Assembly: GCA_041402045.1 (NCBI GenBank)
Contig: JAWKSZ010000021.1
Location: 47,463-111,462, forward strand
DNA length: 64,000 nt
Source: JAGQRJ01 sp041402045
GTDB taxonomy: Bacteria; Planctomycetota; J058
Direction of reading: 5' to 3'
Positions 16,237 to 24,653 of the stretch are shown one piece after another. The first letter of the stretch is position 1. Every line of letters begins with the position of its first letter. Under the pieces are notes generated by a model. The model was not told where the DNA came from. It did not search any database and saw only the letters and a list, made by a program, of their open reading frames with translations. Made by a program: the position numbers and the translations under genes.

Positions 16237-16806
16237 ATGACCGACGCACCCACCCCTCGCAAACCCAAGCTGTATGCCGGCTGCGTGGAGGTCGAGCTGC
16301 AGGTCGCGCCCATGGACGCCGAGGACGAGCTCCTGTGGCGCGAGGCGACGACCACACCCCGCGGGGCGCAGATCGTGCTCACCGACGAGGGCCCCTGGCT
16401 GCGCCTGGAGAGCTTCGCCACCTGGCCGGTCCTGGTGCAGGTCCCGACCGCCGCGGGGGACGTGGTCGAGCTGCGGCTGGGGGGCACGCCCCAGCTCGCG
16501 CCGCCGCCGCGGGTCCAGGTCGCGCCCACGATCGAGCGCCCCCAGCGTCCGAACGCGGTGGACCCCGAGGTCGCGCGGCTGGCGCTGACCAAGCTCAAGC
16601 ACTACCTGCGCAGCTTCGCCGGCGCGCGCAGCGCCCCCGAGGACACCCGGGAGAAGATCGTGCGCCGCGCGGGGGAGGAAATGACCCGGGTGTGGGAGCT
16701 CGTGCGCCACGTGCCCGAGCCCGAGGGCGACGAGCTGCGCGCCCACTTCGACGAGATCACCGCTGCCATGCCGGCCGCGCGCCAGCTCGCCCTCGAGCAG
16801 GCGTAG
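16237..16806 (+). CDS. hypothetical cytoplasmic protein, 189 aa
   Basis: ATG at 16237 gives 189 residues. The first ~100 are beta-rich (YAGCVEVELQVAPMDAEDEL, LRLESFATWPVLVQV, VVELRLGGTPQL), then a Pro-rich hinge (PPPRVQVAPTIERPQRP), then a helical C-terminal half (LTKLKHYLRSFAGAR, EKIVRRAGEEMTRVWELVRH). No signal peptide or membrane span. The downstream gene begins 15 bases after the stop, so the two probably form an operon; shared function is inferred only from that. No family recognised. Confidence 0.7.
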   Translation: MTDAPTPRKPKLYAGCVEVELQVAPMDAEDELLWREATTTPRGAQIVLTDEGPWLRLESFATWPVLVQVPTAAGDVVELRLGGTPQLAPPPRVQVAPTIERPQRPNAVDPEVARLALTKLKHYLRSFAGARSAPEDTREKIVRRAGEEMTRVWELVRHVPEPEGDELRAHFDEITAAMPAARQLALEQA

Positions 16807-16821
16807 GAGGCCGGTCCGCAC

Positions 16822-17646
16822 GTGCCGCAGGAGGGGGAGTTCACCGAGGAGGGCTTCGTCCAGGACTACGACCTGGGCACGAACCAGGAGCTCTACGTCT
16901 ACTGCCGGCTCTGCCGGCGCACCTTCCCCGTGCGCTTCAAGCCCAAGAGCACCGACGTGCGCCTGCGCTGCCTGTGCGGCGAGGAGGCCCCGCTCAAGAA
17001 CCTCGACGTGTTCCGCACCGCCGAGCTCGCCAAGGAGCACGCCTCGTTCTACGAGCGGGTGTGGAAGGCCGCCAAGGACGCGCTGCGCGACGCCGGGATC
17101 CCGCTCCCCCCCAGCCAGAAATACCGCCGGGTGAGCGACATTGGCCGCGTCGAGGAGGAGCTGTCCCAGAGCTACAACGAGCTTGAGGACATGTCCGACA
17201 TTACCGCCGCCTACCAGGACCCCTCGAGCGAGTCGCGGCCGTCCCCCGAGCGGGTCTCGACGGTGCTCGCCGAGTTCGCCGAGCGCAAGGAAGAGGCGAT
17301 CGCCAAGAAGGACATTTTCCTCTACCACGAGGTCCTGTCCGAGGAGGTGCTCTGGACCTTCGAGCGCCGGCACTTCTCGCGCAAGGCGCTCGAGGCCTTC
17401 CTCGAGGCCTGCGCCGAGGACATTCGCCGCGCGAAGCAGTTGATCGCCTGGGCCAAGGCCCAGAAGAAGCGCGGCGAGACGGTGCGCCTCTCCTTCACCT
17501 CCTTCAAGCACCTGCTCCGCCACCACGAGAGCGAGGGCGAGCTCGAGCGCGCGCTGGAGGTGGCCGAGCAGGCGGTCGACCTCGGCCTGGGGCAGTACCG
17601 CCAGCAGGCCGAAGAGCTGCGCGGCGCCCTGCGCCGGCTGGGCTAG
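16822..17646 (+). CDS. hypothetical protein with N-terminal zinc ribbon
   Basis: 274 residues from a GTG at 16822 with a plausible purine-rich ribosome site (GGAGGCCGG) upstream. Near residues 28-56 two cysteine pairs (YCRLCRRTF and LRCLCGEE) form a zinc-ribbon-like knuckle. Everything after about residue 65 is strongly helical and charged (LAKEHASFYERVWKAAKDAL, RVEEELSQSYNELEDM, AEFAERKEEAIAKKD, ERALEVAEQAVDLGLGQY), and the last 60 residues resemble a TPR hairpin. Likely a soluble cytoplasmic scaffold. It follows the 16237 gene closely and is followed by a hairpin terminator. No function assigned. Confidence 0.7.
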   Translation: MPQEGEFTEEGFVQDYDLGTNQELYVYCRLCRRTFPVRFKPKSTDVRLRCLCGEEAPLKNLDVFRTAELAKEHASFYERVWKAAKDALRDAGIPLPPSQKYRRVSDIGRVEEELSQSYNELEDMSDITAAYQDPSSESRPSPERVSTVLAEFAERKEEAIAKKDIFLYHEVLSEEVLWTFERRHFSRKALEAFLEACAEDIRRAKQLIAWAKAQKKRGETVRLSFTSFKHLLRHHESEGELERALEVAEQAVDLGLGQYRQQAEELRGALRRLG

Positions 17647-17668
17647 CAGGCTGCTAGCGGACCAAGAC

Positions 17669-17700
17669 GCGCGGGCTCGACCTCTCGGCCGAGCCCGCGC
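17669..17700 (+). terminator. hairpin downstream of the 16237-17646 operon
   Basis: Perfect 11-bp stem GCGCGGGCTCG / CGAGCCCGCGC with a 10-nt loop, 22 bases after the stop codon. The downstream tract (GCACCTTCCCCCCC) is pyrimidine-rich but not a T-run, so termination may be imperfect. It could also serve the convergent microprotein gene. Confidence 0.5.
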
Positions 17701-17725
17701 GCACCTTCCCCCCCGAAGACTCCGT

Positions 17726-17830
17726 CTAAGGTCGACGGCGCCGCGCTTGATACATGATCCGCGGTCGTCCTTCGACTTCGCGCACGATCAGCCACCCCCC
17801 CGGGGCCCGCACGCGCTGCAATCGATCCAT
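17726..17830 (-). CDS. 34-residue microprotein
   Basis: ATG at 17830 follows an excellent ribosome-binding site (GGAGGGGAGC, about 6 bases before the start). The frame encodes 34 residues, MDRLQRVRAPGGWLIVREVE followed by GRPRIMYQARRRRP, ending TAG at 17726-17728. It alternates hydrophobic and basic residues (a GGWLIV strand, then a very basic tail), suggesting a nucleic-acid or ribosome contact, but that is a guess. It lies alone between two hairpins, with relatively AT-rich DNA (TTAAAGAAACCTCTGGTTTTAGC) upstream that could hold its promoter. Confidence 0.5.
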   Translation of the reverse strand: MDRLQRVRAPGGWLIVREVEGRPRIMYQARRRRP

Positions 17831-17917
17831 GCTCCCCTCCTTCAGTCCCCCCCCAGGGCCCTCTCTTACTGACCCTTTCGACGTGGGGTGCATCGGGCTT
17901 TAAAGAAACCTCTGGTT

Positions 17918-18412
17918 TTAGCGGAGCTCGCCGGCGGCCTGCATGCGCGCCACCCGCAGGAGCCCGATCACGCTCACCGCGTCGCTGATCACACCGCGAT
18001 CCACGAGGGCCAGGGCCTCGCCCAGGGGCACCCGCGCCAGGCTCAGCTGCTCGGTGCCGTCGGGGGTCGGCTCGGCGACCTGCCGCAGACCGCGAGCGAC
18101 GTAGATATGCGCGACCTCTGCGGTGAAGCAGTTGCTCGTCTGGACGTCGAGGGCCACCGGCGCCCAGCGCTCGGCGACGAGCCCCGCCTCCTCGAGCAGC
18201 TCGCGCTGGGCGGCGGCGAGGGGGGCCTCTCCAGGCTCGGCGCCCCCCTCCACGATCTCCCAGGAGTAGCGCGCGGTGGGGTAGCGGTACTGCCCGACGA
18301 GCACCACCTCTCCCGCGTCGGTGAGGGCCACGACCCCGGTCGCGGCCCGGGACTCGACCACGCCGTAGATCCCGCGCGCGCCGTCCGGGCGCAGGACCTG
18401 GTCCTCGCGCAT
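17918..18412 (-). CDS. Nudix hydrolase, ADP-ribose pyrophosphatase type
   Basis: 164 residues as read from ATG 18412. The Nudix box is complete: GGAEPGEAPLAAAQRELL followed by EEAGL at about 57-79, fitting G-x5-E-x7-REUxEExGU. Flanking sequence (GIYGVVESRAATGVVALTD, VLVGQYRYPTARYSWEIVEG, QTSNCFTAEVAHIYVARGL) matches the ADP-ribose/sugar-nucleotide pyrophosphatase branch. The start is doubtful: no Shine-Dalgarno precedes 18412, and the expected N-terminal strand (FQHRNLWIN, directly before AREDQVLRPDG) is readable one frame away just upstream, so a 2-base deletion near 18405 probably truncates the called protein. Cytoplasmic housecleaning enzyme. Confidence 0.85.
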   Translation of the reverse strand: MREDQVLRPDGARGIYGVVESRAATGVVALTDAGEVVLVGQYRYPTARYSWEIVEGGAEPGEAPLAAAQRELLEEAGLVAERWAPVALDVQTSNCFTAEVAHIYVARGLRQVAEPTPDGTEQLSLARVPLGEALALVDRGVISDAVSVIGLLRVARMQAAGELR

Positions 18413-18733
18413 TTATCCACAGGTTCCGATGCTGAAACTGCGGCTGAGGGTGACCCAGGGGCTCCGCTCGTCGGCCCGGACGGCGACGGAGGTGAGCTTC
18501 CGGCCGTGCCGCCCGTCGCCCCTGCATACACCCGCCTTCCCGATTTCCGACGATGGCACGCCGGAGGGGCTTACACCGCGGTTCAGCCCTCTCCGTAACT
18601 CTCTCCGGGGGAGGGCCTCGGTGGCGAAATCGCGTCCTGGCATGCACGGTGCATCAGGGAGCCACGAAGAAGAGGGACCGGCCGCGTCTTGGAGAGGGCG
18701 CCCCCGGTACTGCGCTACGAGGACACCCCACCC
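18413..18733. other. 321-bp gap upstream of the Kelch lipoprotein
   Basis: The first ~110 bases probably contain the true 5' coding part of the Nudix gene on the minus strand, shifted out of frame. The remainder has no confident gene. CTCTCCGTAACTCTCTCCGGGGGAG (18592-18616) can fold weakly. Promoters for the divergent Nudix and Kelch genes should lie here, but I see no convincing -35/-10 pair. A perfect TTATCCACA occurs at 18414-18422 and is discussed under rejected items. Confidence 0.5.
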
Positions 18734-20113
18734 ATGAACCTTCGGCTCACCGTTCCGACGGCGGCGCTCGCCGTCTGTCTGTTCGCCGGCTGCAACACCG
18801 GCACCCGCGACACCCGAGGCAAGGTCGTCTACGGCCCCGGCAGCACCGGCGCCCCCGGCGCCCCCACCACCCTCGGCGTCGGCGGCTCCGGGATTGGCAG
18901 CTTCGCCGCGGTCGGCGACCTCAACGACCCCCGCGGCCAGCACGTCGCCACCCTGCTCCAGGACGGGCGCGTGCTCGTGACCGGCGGCACCGACGGGCAG
19001 GGGATCCTCCCCGGCTCCGAGGTCTACGACCCGTCCACCGACGCCTGGGAGCGGGTCGAAGACCTCGCCCCGACCCAACAAGACGGGTTCATGCTCGACC
19101 AGAACGGCGACCCGACCGCGCGTCGCCACCACAGCGCGGTGACCCTCCGCGACGGGCGCGTGCTCGTCGCCGGCGGCAACGGGATCGAGCGCCAGCAGGG
19201 CGGCCAGCCGGTGCTCGAGGCCCTGCTCACCTGCTACCTGTTCAACCCCACCACGAACAGCTTCACCGCCACCGACAGCCTCAAGACCGCGCGCTTCCTG
19301 CACCAGGCCGCGCGCCTGCAGTCGGGGGACGCCCTCGTGCTGGGCGGGGTCAGCCACCCCGACCCCAACCGCTTCCCGGTCAAGACCGGCGAGCGCTTCG
19401 ACGCGGTCAACGAGACCTGGGCCGAGTTCCCGCTCAACGTCGCGCGCAGCGACGGGGTCGCGGTCGAGCTCGAGACCGCCGACGACGTGCTGTTCTACGG
19501 CGGCGGCGAGGTGATCGACATTCAGCAGCCCCAGGCGCGGCTGCTCGCGCTCATGGACGCCACCGCCCAGGAGCCCGTGCTCTACAACGACCCCACGGCC
19601 CAGCTCCAGGCGGCGCCCCCGAGCACCTACGCCGGCAAGCCCCGGGTCGACGTCGCTGGCGCGGGCATGTCGAACGGCGACGCGCTGTTCGCCGGCGGGC
19701 GCAGCGTGCTCGCCCCGCCCCAGCCCCAGGTCATGGACGACAGCCGGCTCTACGCGCTGCAGTACCTCACCCAGAACGTGGACGTCCAGGACACCACCGA
19801 GCGCTACGACAGCCGCACCAAGACCTTCGTCCCCGGGCCGCAGCTGACCCTCCCGCGCTGGGGCGCGCGCTGCGCCGAGATCGGCACGACCTCCGACGTG
19901 CTGATCGTGGGCGGCGTCGACGCCACCAACGCCCCCCTCGTGACCTGCGAGGTCTACGGCGTGCTCTCGGACTCGATCCTGGGCACGGTGGACATGTCCA
20001 CCGCGCGCCAACAGTTCACCGCGACCAGCCTCAACGACGGGCGCGTGCTCGTCGCCGGAGGCCTCGACGCGAACCTCATGGGCCTCGGCTCGTGCGAGGT
20101 CCACGTCCGCTAG
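18734..20113 (+). CDS. Kelch-repeat beta-propeller lipoprotein
   Basis: 459 residues from ATG 18734. The signal peptide ends in a lipobox (AALAVCLFAGC), giving an outer-surface or periplasmic lipoprotein. After a Gly/Pro-rich linker (GPGSTGAPGAPTTLGVGG) come Kelch-type blades marked by HVATLLQDGRVLVTGGTD, HSAVTLRDGRVLVAGG, DALVLGGVSHPDPN, DVLIVGGVDATN and TSLNDGRVLVAGGLDANL, each followed by a Y/V-D-x-x-T segment (SEVYDPSTDAWERV; ERYDSRTKTF). That makes about six blades, enough for a closed propeller. Such proteins usually bind ligands or partners; no catalytic residues are evident. The in-frame upstream ATG at 18689 would place 15 residues ahead of the signal peptide and is unlikely. A terminator follows. 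Confidence 0.85.
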   Translation: MNLRLTVPTAALAVCLFAGCNTGTRDTRGKVVYGPGSTGAPGAPTTLGVGGSGIGSFAAVGDLNDPRGQHVATLLQDGRVLVTGGTDGQGILPGSEVYDPSTDAWERVEDLAPTQQDGFMLDQNGDPTARRHHSAVTLRDGRVLVAGGNGIERQQGGQPVLEALLTCYLFNPTTNSFTATDSLKTARFLHQAARLQSGDALVLGGVSHPDPNRFPVKTGERFDAVNETWAEFPLNVARSDGVAVELETADDVLFYGGGEVIDIQQPQARLLALMDATAQEPVLYNDPTAQLQAAPPSTYAGKPRVDVAGAGMSNGDALFAGGRSVLAPPQPQVMDDSRLYALQYLTQNVDVQDTTERYDSRTKTFVPGPQLTLPRWGARCAEIGTTSDVLIVGGVDATNAPLVTCEVYGVLSDSILGTVDMSTARQQFTATSLNDGRVLVAGGLDANLMGLGSCEVHVR

Positions 20114-20166
20114 TCGGTCGCTGCGGCGGCCTCGGCCGCCGCGTTCATTCCCCTTAGTCTGATCGT

Positions 20167-20207
20167 CGGAGGGCCGGGCGCGCGGTGCGTTCCGGCCCTC
20201 CGCGTTT
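20167..20207 (+). terminator. intrinsic terminator of the Kelch lipoprotein gene
   Basis: Perfect 11-bp stem CGGAGGGCCGG (20167-20177) with CCGGCCCTCCG (20192-20202), a 14-nt loop, then CGTTT. It lies 54 bases after the stop of the Kelch gene and ahead of the TMEM220-like gene. Confidence 0.75.
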
Positions 20208-20230
20208 AGACTGCGGACAGAGGATCCGCC

Positions 20231-20606
20231 ATGCGCCGCGCGTTCGGCGGCCTGGTGGGCGCGCTGTTCGCGCTCACCGCCGCGCTCCAGCTCAACGACC
20301 CCGACCCCGCGCTGTGGGTGCTCTACTACGGCGGCGTGGCGACTGGGTGGCCTGGCCGTGGCCCGCCGCGACCCGCGCTGGCTCGCGGCGGTCCTCGCGC
20401 TCGCGGGGCTGGCCTGGTCGGCCACCCTGGCGCCGAGCGTACTGACCTGGCTGCGCCAGCACACGATCCCCGAGATCGTGAGCGCCATGTCCCCCGACCG
20501 CCCGTACATCGAAGAGTCCCGCGAGTGCCTGGGGCTGTTCATGGCCGCCCTCGCGGCGGTCGCCCTCGGGCTGTGGCGCCCCGGCCCGCCGCCGGCGACC
20601 GACTAG
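20231..20606 (+). pseudogene. TMEM220-like small membrane protein, frame broken by one inserted base
   Basis: The protein starts MRRAFGGLVGALFALTAALQ then LNDPDPALWVLYYGGVA, which matches the start of TMEM220 family proteins (first helix followed by LQxNDPDP). Near 20342 the sequence GTGGCGACTGGG contains one base too many: without the A it reads VALGGLAVARRDPRWLAAVL and continues in the frame open from 20358, adding helices LAAVLALAGLAWSATLAP and CLGLFMAALAAVALGLW and ending at 20606. The intact product would be about 124 residues with roughly four membrane spans. The function of the family is unknown. The insertion lies in a patch with other apparent indels, so a consensus error is more likely than loss. 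Confidence 0.65.
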
Positions 20607-22933
20607 CGCGCGAGGCTGGCCTTCGCGTGCTCGACGTCGGCCTCGAGCTGGGGTGGCCCGGGCCGGGGACAGATCGAGCTCGAGCGCCCGCTCGAAGTCC
20701 CGGGCGCCTCGGCGTGGCGGTCGCAGCGCCAGGCTCCGCCCGCGCCCGGCGAGGACGTCGGGGTTGCGAGGGCTGAGGAGCAGCGCCTGGTCGAAGGCCG
20801 CCAGGGCCTCCTGCCGCGCTCCAGGCGGAGCAGGGTGTCGCCGTAGAGCAGCCAGGCCGCGGTCGAGCCGCCCTGGAGCTCGACGCCCCGCGCAGAAGCG
20901 CTCGGCCGCCGGCCAGGTCGCCGTGGGTTCGCTCGAAGAGCGCGTGATGCGCCAGGTTCGCCGTTGGCGGGCTCGAGGTCCGTCGCCCGCTCGAGGGTCG
21001 CCCGCGCTTCGTCGGTCCGTCCCATCTGAGCCAGGGCCGTGGCCTTGTGGATCAAGACCGACGCGGTCTCCTTCAGCGCCAGCGCGCGCTCGGCGGCCGC
21101 CAACCCTTGCTTGGGACGGCCGAGCTCGAGCTGCGCATGCGCCTGATAGCCCCAGCCGTCCGCGCTCCTGGGGTCGAGCTCCAGCCCGCGCTCGAGCGCC
21201 TCGGCCGCCTCCCGCGCGCGCCCCAGCGACAGCAGCAGCCTGCCCTGTGTGATCCACACCACCCCGTCCTTGGGCTCCAGCCGCAGCGCCCGCTCGAGCA
21301 GCTCCACGACCTGCTCCGTGCGACCCAGGTGTTGCGCGCTCTGCGCCCACACCACGATCGCCTCCGGGTCGAAGACTTCCCCGATCACACGCTCCAGATC
21401 CTCGAGCGCCTCCTCGTGCCGGCCGAGCGCGGCGCGGATCCTCCCGCGGACGCAGTAGAGCTCGAGCCAGCTCGGGTCGAGGTGCAGCCCGCGCTCGCAG
21501 GCGGCCTGCGCCTCCGCCACGCGGCCCACGGCCAACAAACAGCCTCCCAGCCCGCCCCAGCCCTGCGCCCACTCGGGGCGGAGGGTCGTCACCCGCCGAT
21601 ACACCGCCAGAGCCTCGTCGGCGCGGCCCACGGCCTCGAGGGCCACGCCCTCGCCCCAGAGGAAGGTCGGGTCGTCGGGGGAGAGCTGCACCGCGCGCTG
21701 CGCGTCCTCGAGCGCCTCCGCGTAGCGTCGGGTGTTCCAGCGGCACATGCCCCGCTCGTAGTAGAGCCGCGCGTCCGCGGGCGCGAGCTCCAGGGCGCGG
21801 TCGAAGAACGGGAGCGCCTCGTCCATTTTCGCCAGCCGCTGCAAGCAGCGCGCGCGTCCGGCCCAGGCCTCGGGGTCGTCCGCGTCGAACACCAGCACCC
21901 GGTCGTAGGCCCCCAGGGCCTCGACGTAGCGCCCGTCCTCGTAGGCCGCGTGCGCCTCCGCCAGGCGCCCGTCGCCCGCGACGGGGGTCGCGTCCGACGC
22001 TGGGGGCGGCGCCGGCTCCGTCGTCGCGCGCGGCCGCGACCCGGCGCTCAACGCCGCCCACACCGTGAGCGCGCAGGCGACGGCGCCCCCCGCCGCCGCG
22101 ACCCCGGGCCAGCGCGCGCTCCCGCGCGAGGCCTCGGCGCCGCCGACCTTCAGCCGCCCGAGGACCTCCTCGGCGGACGCGGGCCGCGCAGCGGGGGCCA
22201 CCGCCAGACACCGCGTGCACAGCCGGTCGAGCCAGCGCGGCACGTCCGGGCGCTGCGCACGCGGTCCCTCGATCCCCCGATAGCGGATCGACTCCAGATA
22301 CTCCGGCAGCGAACGCGCGACCACCGGCGGCTGCCCGGTGAGGCACGCGTAGAGCACCGCGCCCAGCCCGTAGAGGTCGCTCCACACCCCGAAGTCGGCG
22401 CGTCGTCCCTGGGCTTGCTCCGGCGGCCAGTAGCCAGGAGTCCCCAGGAAGATCCCGGTCGCGGTCAGGCGGGTGTCGCCGGCCTCGACCTCGAGGGCCA
22501 GCCCGAAGTCGGTCAGCAGCGCGTCGTCCCCCCGCAGGAGCACGTTGTCCGGCTTGAGGTCCCGGTGCAGGATCCCCAGGCCGTGCGCCTGCCCCAGGGC
22601 GCTCGCGAGCTGCTGCCCCAGGCGCACCGTGGCCTCGACCGTCAGCGGGCCCCGGCGCAGCCGCGCCTCGAGGGTCTCGCCCTCGACCAGCTCCAGCGCC
22701 AGCCAGGGGGCGCCGTCCTGCTCCCCCGTCGCGAGCAGCGAGACCACGTGCGGGTGCCGCAGGCGCGCGAGGGCCTGCACCTCGCGCTGCAAGCGCGCGC
22801 GCTGGCCCGCGTGCTTGGGCTGGACCAGGACCTTGAGCGCGACGTCGCGCCCGTCGGGGTCACGGGCGCGGTAGACGACGCCCATGCCGCCTCGCGCGAG
22901 CTCCTCCTGCACGACGTAGGGTCCGACCTGCAC
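20603..22933 (-). CDS. Ser/Thr protein kinase with membrane span and TPR region (3' end frameshifted)
   Basis: GTG at 22933 begins VQVGPYVVQEELARGGMGVV, the opening shared by the paralogues downstream. The kinase domain covers about 4-265: loop ARGGMGVVY, lysine VALKVLV, catalytic HRDLKPDN, TDFGLA, GTPGYWPPEQA. One membrane span lies near 283-303 (GVAAAGGAVACALTVWAAL). About ten TPR hairpins follow (e.g. AYDRVLVFDADDPEAWAGRA, ALELAPADARLYYERGMCRW). From about 20960 down to 20603 coherent TPR sequence is spread over all three frames (LAHHALFERTHGDLA, GGSTAAWLLYGDTLLRLE, LLLSPRNPDVLAGRGRSLAL), so several indels are present. Kinase cytosolic, TPR part probably extracytoplasmic. Separated by cysS from the six-gene kinase run. 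Confidence 0.82.
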   Translation of the reverse strand: MQVGPYVVQEELARGGMGVVYRARDPDGRDVALKVLVQPKHAGQRARLQREVQALARLRHPHVVSLLATGEQDGAPWLALELVEGETLEARLRRGPLTVEATVRLGQQLASALGQAHGLGILHRDLKPDNVLLRGDDALLTDFGLALEVEAGDTRLTATGIFLGTPGYWPPEQAQGRRADFGVWSDLYGLGAVLYACLTGQPPVVARSLPEYLESIRYRGIEGPRAQRPDVPRWLDRLCTRCLAVAPAARPASAEEVLGRLKVGGAEASRGSARWPGVAAAGGAVACALTVWAALSAGSRPRATTEPAPPPASDATPVAGDGRLAEAHAAYEDGRYVEALGAYDRVLVFDADDPEAWAGRARCLQRLAKMDEALPFFDRALELAPADARLYYERGMCRWNTRRYAEALEDAQRAVQLSPDDPTFLWGEGVALEAVGRADEALAVYRRVTTLRPEWAQGWGGLGGCLLAVGRVAEAQAACERGLHLDPSWLELYCVRGRIRAALGRHEEALEDLERVIGEVFDPEAIVVWAQSAQHLGRTEQVVELLERALRLEPKDGVVWITQGRLLLSLGRAREAAEALERGLELDPRSADGWGYQAHAQLELGRPKQGLAAAERALALKETASVLIHKATALAQMGRTDEARATLERATDLEPANGEPGASRALRANPRRPGRRPSASARGVELQGGSTAAWLLYGDTLLRLERGRRPWRPSTRRCSSALATPTSSPGAGGAWRCDRHAEAPGTSSGRSSSICPRPGPPQLEADVEHAKASLAR

Positions 22934-23077
22934 CCGGCCTCCGCTTGGACCGTAGCCCGCGCGCGCGGGGCGCGCATGGGGGGCGCGGCTTCCTCGGGAC
23001 CCACTCGCGTGAGATAACCTCGACAGCGCCCCCCGGCCGCCGGCGTCCTCTACGGGCCGAAGGAGAGTCCAGGCACC

Positions 23078-24634
23078 ATGCCCCTCAAGCTGCGCAACAC
23101 CCTGACCCGGAGCCTCGAGCCCTTCGAACCCCGCGAGCCGGGGAAGGCCGGCGTCTACGTGTGCGGGCCGACGGTCTACGACTACTTCCACGTGGGCAAC
23201 GCGCGGCCCTTCGTCGTGTTCGACGTCCTGCGCAGCTACCTCGAGTATCTCGGGCTCGAGGTGACCTACGTGCAGAACATTACGGACATAGACGACAAGA
23301 TCATCAACCGCGCCCGCGCGGAGGGCACCACCTCCGCCGCGGTGGCCGAGCGCTTCGCCCAGGCCTACCGCGAGGACGTCGCCGCCCTCGGCGTGCGCCC
23401 GCCGACCCACCAGCCGACCGCCACCGGGCACGTGAGCCAGATCATTCGCCTGATCCGGACCCTCGAGGAGCGCGGCCTGACCTACACCCAGGACGGCGAC
23501 GTCTACTACCGCGTGCAGTCCTTCCCGGGCTACGGCAAGCTCTCGGGCAAGAAGCTCGACGACCTGCGCCTCGGCGCCTCGGGCCGCACCGAGGCCACCC
23601 ACGAGCAGCGCAAGGAGCACCCCGCAGACTTCGCGCTGTGGAAGGCGCAGAAGGAGCCCGACGAGCCGGCCTGGGGCTCGCCCTGGGGCCAGGGTCGGCC
23701 GGGCTGGCATATCGAGTGCTCGGCCATGAGCCAGTCGTTGCTCGGGGAGAGCTTCGACGTCCACGCCGGCGGCGAGGATCTGACCTTCCCCCACCACGAG
23801 AACGAGATCGCCCAGAGCGAGGGCGCCAGCGGGCAGCCCTACGCGCGCTACTGGCTGCACAACGCCTACCTCAACGTCGCCAAGGAGGAGACCCCGCTCA
23901 CCGCGGAGCAGCAGCAGCTCGTGGCCCAGCTCGAGCTCGCGGTCAAGCAGGGCGACGCCGAGCGCAAGCGGCGCCTGCTCGACGAGCTCGCCGCCGAGAA
24001 CGTCTACGTGCTCGTCGACGAGCAGGGCGCGCTGCAGTTCAAGGGCTCCAAGTCCCTGGGCAACGTGCCCCGGGTGCGCGAGATCTTCGCCCGCGGCTTC
24101 GGCGGCGAGGTCGTGCGCTTCTTCCTGCTGCGCGCCCACTACCGCGCGCCCCTGGCCTTCTCCTGGGGCGGGCTCAAGGAGGCCAAGACCGCCCTCGCCC
24201 GCTGGGCCGAGGCGCGCCAGCGGCTGGCCGACGCGGCCCCCGCGGGGGAGGGCCCGGGCGAGCTCGCGGCCGCGGCGGACGCCGCCCGCGAGCGCTTCGG
24301 CGCCGCCATGGACGACGACCTGAACACCGCCGGCGCGATCGGCGCCGCCTTCGAGCTGATCGGCGCCAGCAACCGCGCCCTCGATCAGCAGACGGCGAGC
24401 GCGGCGGACCTGGAGCGGGCCCGAGAGACCCTGGACACGATCCAGCGCGTGCTGGGGATCGCGTTCCCCGCCGCCGAGGACCTCAGCCCCGAAGAGCAGG
24501 CGCTGTTCGACGCCCGCGCCGAGGCCCGCGCGACCAAGCAGTGGGCCGAGTCCGACCGGCTCCGCGACGAGCTCCTCGCTCGCGGCGTGCAGGTGCGCGA
24601 CACCCCTGAAGGGCAGACCTGGACGCGGAGCTAG
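23078..24634 (+). CDS. cysS: cysteinyl-tRNA synthetase
   Basis: 518 residues, a class-I aminoacyl-tRNA synthetase charging tRNA-Cys. The zinc site is present (CGPTVYDYFHVGNARP near 26, WHIECSAMS near 210, and GGEDLTFPHHENEIAQSEG); the HIGH-like motif is HVGN. Unusually, the signature loop reads KGSKSLGN rather than KMSKS. Between WLHNAYLNV and that loop there is an insertion of about 45 residues (KEETPLTAEQQQLVAQLELA and onward), where typical enzymes pass directly. The anticodon-binding helical region is present to the end (RDELLARGVQVRDTPEGQTW). ATG 23078 fits the family start. It lies on the opposite strand to, and between, kinase genes. Confidence 0.96.
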   Translation: MPLKLRNTLTRSLEPFEPREPGKAGVYVCGPTVYDYFHVGNARPFVVFDVLRSYLEYLGLEVTYVQNITDIDDKIINRARAEGTTSAAVAERFAQAYREDVAALGVRPPTHQPTATGHVSQIIRLIRTLEERGLTYTQDGDVYYRVQSFPGYGKLSGKKLDDLRLGASGRTEATHEQRKEHPADFALWKAQKEPDEPAWGSPWGQGRPGWHIECSAMSQSLLGESFDVHAGGEDLTFPHHENEIAQSEGASGQPYARYWLHNAYLNVAKEETPLTAEQQQLVAQLELAVKQGDAERKRRLLDELAAENVYVLVDEQGALQFKGSKSLGNVPRVREIFARGFGGEVVRFFLLRAHYRAPLAFSWGGLKEAKTALARWAEARQRLADAAPAGEGPGELAAAADAARERFGAAMDDDLNTAGAIGAAFELIGASNRALDQQTASAADLERARETLDTIQRVLGIAFPAAEDLSPEEQALFDARAEARATKQWAESDRLRDELLARGVQVRDTPEGQTWTRS

Positions 24635-24653
24635 CGGCCCGTCAGGGTCGATT

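Noticed and set aside
18414..18422. A perfect DnaA box TTATCCACA
   Set aside because: It is isolated, with no second box nearby, and reads as NLWIN codons of the probable Nudix N-terminus on the minus strand. Not evidence for an origin.
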